Shown here: positions 33,816 through 64,000 of the stretch, one piece after another
Position numbering within the stretch: the stretch's first letter is position 1
Layout: each line of letters opens with the position of its first letter
Source of the DNA: Cloeon dipterum
Lineage: Eukaryota; Arthropoda; Insecta; Ephemeroptera; Baetidae
DNA length: 64,000 bases
Direction: 5' to 3'
NCBI RefSeq assembly: GCF_949628265.1
Contig: NC_088790.1
Span: 6,018,545 to 6,082,544, forward strand
The notes under the pieces: generated by a model
The model's input: only the letters and a program-made list of their open reading frames with translations
Database searches by the model: none
What the model was told of the DNA's origin: nothing
Program-made: the position numbers and the translations under genes

Positions 33816-35623
33816 GTAAGCATCAAATTTTCCTACGCTCGATATCCGGCCTGGCCTTAACTGTCTTGGCTTGGCGCAATGCTCATCGTTTCGTTGTGAC
33901 AGCTGTTAGATTGGTCAGGCCAGAATGACCTCTCTATTATTTGAAAAGAAATACATAAAATCAGTTTGCTTTGCTTTCAGTTTAAATAATTGAACTGGAT
34001 GTTTTTTTAATCCATTATTGCAATGCATTGTTTTTAAATTAAAAAAACGTGTGTTATTTATTTTTTTTTCAAATTAAACTCTTTGGTGTTAATTGGAGTG
34101 GTGCTAATAACAATGAACAACGAAACCAGTGGCACCCGCAATTGCCTTAAGAATATTGCATTTTCCCGCATCTGGCATCTGGCACGAGGCCAATGCACAT
34201 CAATATGCACGCGAGTTAATCCAACATTCCACTGAATTAATATTTCCACAACGCGTGATTAAACAATTCATTCATGTTGGGTATTGGCCGTGGCTCTCTC
34301 TCTCTCTCTCATTCTGTTTTCAATTCAACGCAAATATGTTGAAACACGACCAGTGGGAATCGCATGCACGAAATTGCTTTCGACCATTCATATATATATA
34401 TAGAGAGAGAGAGAGGACGCCGGGCCGTGCCCTGTTGAAACTGATTGCACACGAGTACAATATTGTGTGTTCATTTGCTGCTGGCCACCGCTTAATATGT
34501 TATTTAAGAGGCCCTGCAAAGGGCGAATTAATAATTGCCTCGGGGTGCCGACCAGCCGCATTTGAAATGAAATCAAAACATTTTACGTTTTTCACAAATG
34601 TAACGCACGCGCTCAGATTGGGCAACATTAAATTAAATTTTCCACGCGTGACAAGCGCACACCTGTGGTAATTTCCAGTTCATCGAACTTGGCTGCCGCT
34701 GAAAAAATCATGCTCGGTGGTGAAGAGAGGCGCACACGCGGTGCGAAGTGAAAATATATAAATTCACTCTTTGCGCCATGGGCCGTTCGGGGATGGCAGC
34801 ATGAGAACAAATTTACTCAGTGCTAAATAAACCTCGTTTCTCGTTCGCGTCCGCGATAAAACAAATCCTCAGTCGGAAAAGCACACAATTTGGCAGAATA
34901 TAATTGGGCTGCGTTTTCATCCGCCTCCGCGTTCACATCAGCCAGTAAGCAGACAGCACAAGCGCACAAGATTTTGCCGCATCGTGCTAAAGGGAAAGGG
35001 CTGAAAAATTTGCATGTTCCACATGACGTGCGACACACGCACCGAGGAGCATTACGAGCCACAGCTTTTTCATCATTTGCGCGCACACACACAGTGTTTT
35101 TAATGAGACAGCGCTCGGCGTGACCCCAGGAGCAGCCCGGCGAAAGCTGCTCGCGCGCACAAGTGCCACAGACGGCAGAGAAAGAGAGAGTTTCCCGCCG
35201 CCTTATTGTAAGTTTGTTCGAATAACAAACTTGGGTTGACAAATTTTGATTCCTCGGTGCTGAAAATAGAAGCGGAGACTCCGTGAAATGTTTTTATCTC
35301 GCGTAGCTTGGATATTAATACAGTGGCCATGTCCGCAAGGGGATGGAATTTTTATATTAATAGCCGTTATTTTTCACTCATAATGTTCGGCGATTTGTTT
35401 CAGCGCGCTAGCGGCGGAGCACCAGACCGAGCGAACTGCCTCTTCTGCTCGTGGCAATTTGCTGTGTGCAGGCACGAAAAACCGTGTTTATTAAAGGATT
35501 CTTATCGAGCAATTTTGCACTAATTCTATGGTAATCTCTATCGAGTTCACCAACGGACTTTTCTGTCTCTCGAATTTTCCTGCATCGTGGTCCGCAATGC
35601 TGCTAATGTATCGGAGAATAGAC
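33816..35623. other. Non-coding stretch with short microsatellites
   Basis: Contains a (TC)n run near 34292-34309 and a (TA)n-(GA)n run near 34390-34414. Open frames up to 180 codons overlap each other on both strands without domain resemblance. Confidence 0.5.
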
Positions 35624-35753
35624 TATATATAATTGCAAAACGCAATTCTACCGCATTCCTGATCTAGTTGTATCCGCAAGCGAGAGAATTTAATTCAACT
35701 CTGTGGTTCCGTGTTTTGTTTCTCTCCTTAGATGTGTTAATTTCGCAAACATG
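35624..35753 (+). promoter_or_regulatory. Candidate TATA promoter and 5' exon ending in ATG before a splice donor
   Basis: TATATATAA (35624-35632) is followed 30 bases later by a GCATTC initiator-like site (A at 35654), a leader of about 97 bases containing a two-codon upstream reading frame (ATG TGT TAA at 35732), then ATG at 35751-35753 immediately followed by GTGAGT. An intron directly after the start codon is known in alpha-tubulin and calmodulin genes. No matching second exon of either was found, so identity is open. It might instead be an alternative first exon for the gene proposed at 33772. Confidence 0.35.
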
Positions 35754-52633
<16,880 letters not shown>

Positions 52634-52820
52634 GATAAAAGGCGCAGGGGTGCTGCTCTCATTGCGCTGACTGCCTCACTGACTCGGTTTATACACACGA
52701 CGCTGGTACATAAGCGCGCGAGCCGAGAAATATTGATTTCTAGATACACACACACCACTGTTTGTGACTGAGCCGGCTCATCTTTTCCACTTTCTTTTCT
52801 TTCCGCTCGTTTTCCACCCG
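52634..52820 (+). promoter_or_regulatory. Candidate plus-strand promoter and untranslated first exon
   Basis: GATAAAAGG (52634-52642) lies 27 bases upstream of a TCATT initiator-like site (A at 52661). About 160 bases follow without any ATG, ending in a pyrimidine-rich stretch and a near-consensus splice donor, CACCCG followed by GTAAGTCG, at 52820/52821. This is the layout of a non-coding first exon. The target gene would lie beyond the window. Confidence 0.4.

Positions 52821-64000
<11,180 letters not shown>

Overview
This is nuclear DNA of an animal, almost certainly an arthropod and probably an insect or other hexapod. The evidence is intron-rich genes with short GT-AG introns (mostly about 50-70 bp), AT-rich introns and spacers, arthropod-style core promoters (TATA plus TCA-type initiator), small secreted chymotrypsin-fold genes with one exon per module, and long GA/TC microsatellites. 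There is no prokaryotic operon, rRNA, tRNA or CRISPR signal. The species cannot be named from the sequence alone. Exon models below were built by hand from splice sites, with reading phase checked across every junction.

Layout. 0-0.6 kb: last two exons of an unrecognised plus-strand gene. 0.7-2.1 kb (minus): a complete mitochondrial uncoupling protein (UCP2/SLC25A8-like), with a possible TATA promoter and leader exon near 5.9 kb. 2.2-10.3 kb: non-coding, with three copies of a short dispersed repeat. 10.3-12.7 kb (minus): an alkaline ceramidase. 13.3-17.3 kb: non-coding, holding a family of foldback (long inverted repeat) elements at 14.5-16.2 kb. 17.3-19.4 kb (minus): a sorbitol dehydrogenase. 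20.7-23.3 kb (plus): two tandem secreted serine-protease homologues whose catalytic serine is replaced, by Ala in one and Thr in the other. 23.5-25.1 kb (minus): an inosine-uridine type nucleoside hydrolase. 26.0-27.1 kb (minus): the HORMA protein MAD2L1BP (p31comet). 27.8-32.7 kb (minus): the splicing factor SF3B3, complete in 16 coding exons at exactly 1217 residues.

From 33.5 kb to the end (about 30 kb) there is no recognisable coding exon. This part is richer in CpG and carries two very long dinucleotide tracts, (TC)53 and (AG)68. It also has several plus-strand 5'-end candidates: a short coding start exon divergent from SF3B3 at 33.8 kb, a TATA-driven exon ending in ATG followed directly by a splice donor at 35.75 kb, and a TATA/initiator exon with a strong donor at 52.8 kb. 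The simplest reading, which is inference, is one or more plus-strand genes with very long first introns whose later exons lie beyond the window.

The genes do not form a single pathway. They are housekeeping and metabolic genes (mitochondrial proton leak, sphingolipid turnover, polyol oxidation, nucleoside salvage, spindle-checkpoint silencing, pre-mRNA splicing) plus a lineage-specific pair of pseudoproteases. The pseudoprotease pair and the foldback repeat family are the most novel-looking items.
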